This document shows positions 5,842 through 6,444 of a DNA stretch of 6,444 nucleotides, one piece after another. How positions within the stretch are numbered: position 1 is the first letter of the stretch; each line of letters opens with the position of its first letter. Made by a program: the position numbers and the translations under genes. A model generated the notes under the pieces. That model ran no database searches. It was not told the origin of the DNA and was given only the letters and a program-made list of their open reading frames with translations. Source of the DNA: Methylotenera sp. (GTDB taxonomy: Bacteria; Pseudomonadota; Gammaproteobacteria; Burkholderiales; Methylophilaceae); assembly GCA_027487055.1 (NCBI GenBank), contig JAIYEJ010000233.1, positions 1 to 6,444 of the forward strand. Direction: 5' to 3'.

Positions 5842-6444
5842 ATGATTAAACCCGTCAGTATGGCAAAAGCAAAAGGCAAGCTGAATCTTGGTGACATCTT
5901 GCGTATGCTGGTAAACGATCACAGGCTAGATAAAAGCCAAGCTGAAAAACTTTACAAAGATAGAAAATTAGACAGTTCCAACCTACATCCCATCATTATT
6001 ATTGGCGAGCAAAAGTGGAAAGATTTACGTCCCCCGCACCGCGTATTAACAGTTGATTACTTATCTCGCTGGCTGGCAGAGCAAGCGGAGCTTGATTATT
6101 ACCACATCGACCCCCTTAAGCTTGATTTTACATCTGCTGCGCAAATGGTGTCTAAGGCATATGCCGAGCGCCTTAAGATTATGCCTTTATCCATCAAAGG
6201 CAATGAAGCTACCATTGCGACAGCCGAGCCCTATCAAACGGAATGGATTCCTGATTTAGAGCGCATTTTAGGCAAAACCATCAAACTGGTGATTGCTAAC
6301 CCATTAGAAATTAACCGTTATTTACCAGAAATTTACAATCTTGCATCGTCTATTAATCAAGCAAATACTGCTAAAGCTGGCCAAATTGTTGGGGTACAAA
6401 ATTTTGAACAGCTTATTGAGCTCGGCAAAGATAAAAACCTAGAC
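5842..6444 (+). CDS. GspE/PulE/PilB-type secretion or pilus ATPase, N-terminal part (cut by the window edge)
   Basis: These cytoplasmic hexameric ATPases power type II secretion or type IV pilus assembly. All 201 codons from 5842 to the right edge are open; the Walker A, Asp-box and Walker B ATPase core would lie beyond the window. Residues 14-42 (LNLGDILRMLVNDHRLDKSQAEKL) resemble the short helical repeat at the start of this family. Residues about 78-165 match the GspE/MshE N-terminal domain: YYHIDPLKLDFTSAAQMVSKAYAERLKIMPLSIKGN, then ATIATAEP and LGKTIKLVIANPLEINRYL. FEQLIELGKDKNLD (188-201) matches the linker that normally precedes the ATPase domain. Some N domains of this type bind cyclic di-GMP; that is only possible here. 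The ATG at 5842 is chosen over the in-frame GTG at 5833, which directly follows a TGA; GAG at 5831-5833 is the only hint of a ribosome binding site. E. coli also has a pilus ATPase (hofB) near nadC. Confidence 0.85.
   Translation, partial: MIKPVSMAKAKGKLNLGDILRMLVNDHRLDKSQAEKLYKDRKLDSSNLHPIIIIGEQKWKDLRPPHRVLTVDYLSRWLAEQAELDYYHIDPLKLDFTSAAQMVSKAYAERLKIMPLSIKGNEATIATAEPYQTEWIPDLERILGKTIKLVIANPLEINRYLPEIYNLASSINQANTAKAGQIVGVQNFEQLIELGKDKNLD

Noticed and set aside
5829..5849. Six-codon ORF (MSDHND) overlapping the start of the ATPase gene
   Set aside because: It could be a tiny leader peptide, but it has no attenuator-like hairpins or biased codons; chance is the simpler explanation.
5541..5897. 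Minus-strand 118-codon ORF spanning the nadC end and the next spacer
   Set aside because: Antisense to the conserved nadC C terminus and to the start of the ATPase gene; no motif seen.
6053..6259. Plus-strand 68-codon ORF
   Set aside because: Out-of-frame shadow of the GspE-type gene, whose own frame is open across the same region and matches the family domain.

Overview
The window is an ordinary housekeeping stretch of a bacterial chromosome, moderately AT-rich by eye. Protein matches and gene order point to a beta-/gammaproteobacterium. My best guess is a low-GC betaproteobacterium of the Methylophilaceae type (inference from recalled protein resemblance, not tested). Several neighbour pairs are also found in E. 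coli: maf/yhdE next to rng, nudJ directly before mnmA, and nadC close to a type IV pilus/type II secretion assembly ATPase.

Layout. Positions 1-652 (minus) hold the N-terminal third to half of ribonuclease G, running off the left edge. It follows maf (657-1256, minus), a nucleotide pyrophosphatase. A short divergent spacer separates maf from a rightward cluster: a MarC-family membrane protein (1319-1954), a NudJ-like Nudix hydrolase (1999-2481, TTG start) and mnmA (2478-3572), which overlaps nudJ by 4 bases. After a 147-base gap comes a small conserved protein of unknown function (3720-4055). A 201-base convergent gap without recognisable genes follows. A YibF-like glutathione S-transferase (4257-4865, minus) then stands back to back with nadC (4930-5799, plus), and a GspE/PulE/PilB-type ATPase begins at 5842 and leaves the window at its right edge.

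Functions. Rng matures rRNA and turns over mRNA; Maf removes non-canonical or excess nucleotides; NudJ hydrolyses phosphorylated metabolites; MnmA thiolates the tRNA wobble uridine; NadC makes nicotinate mononucleotide for NAD synthesis. Only the marC-nudJ-mnmA and maf-rng groups look like transcription units. The rest are neighbours without an obvious shared pathway.

I found no mobile element, CRISPR array, RNA gene or unrecognised multi-gene system. The most interesting signals are small. The gst-nadC spacer contains a perfect 14-bp palindrome that places a consensus -10 box on both strands and would make the nadC mRNA leaderless. Beside it is an 18-bp tandem repeat. A degenerate copy of the mnmA 3' end lies just after its stop codon, and NadC has Gln where E. 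coli NadC has an active-site His.
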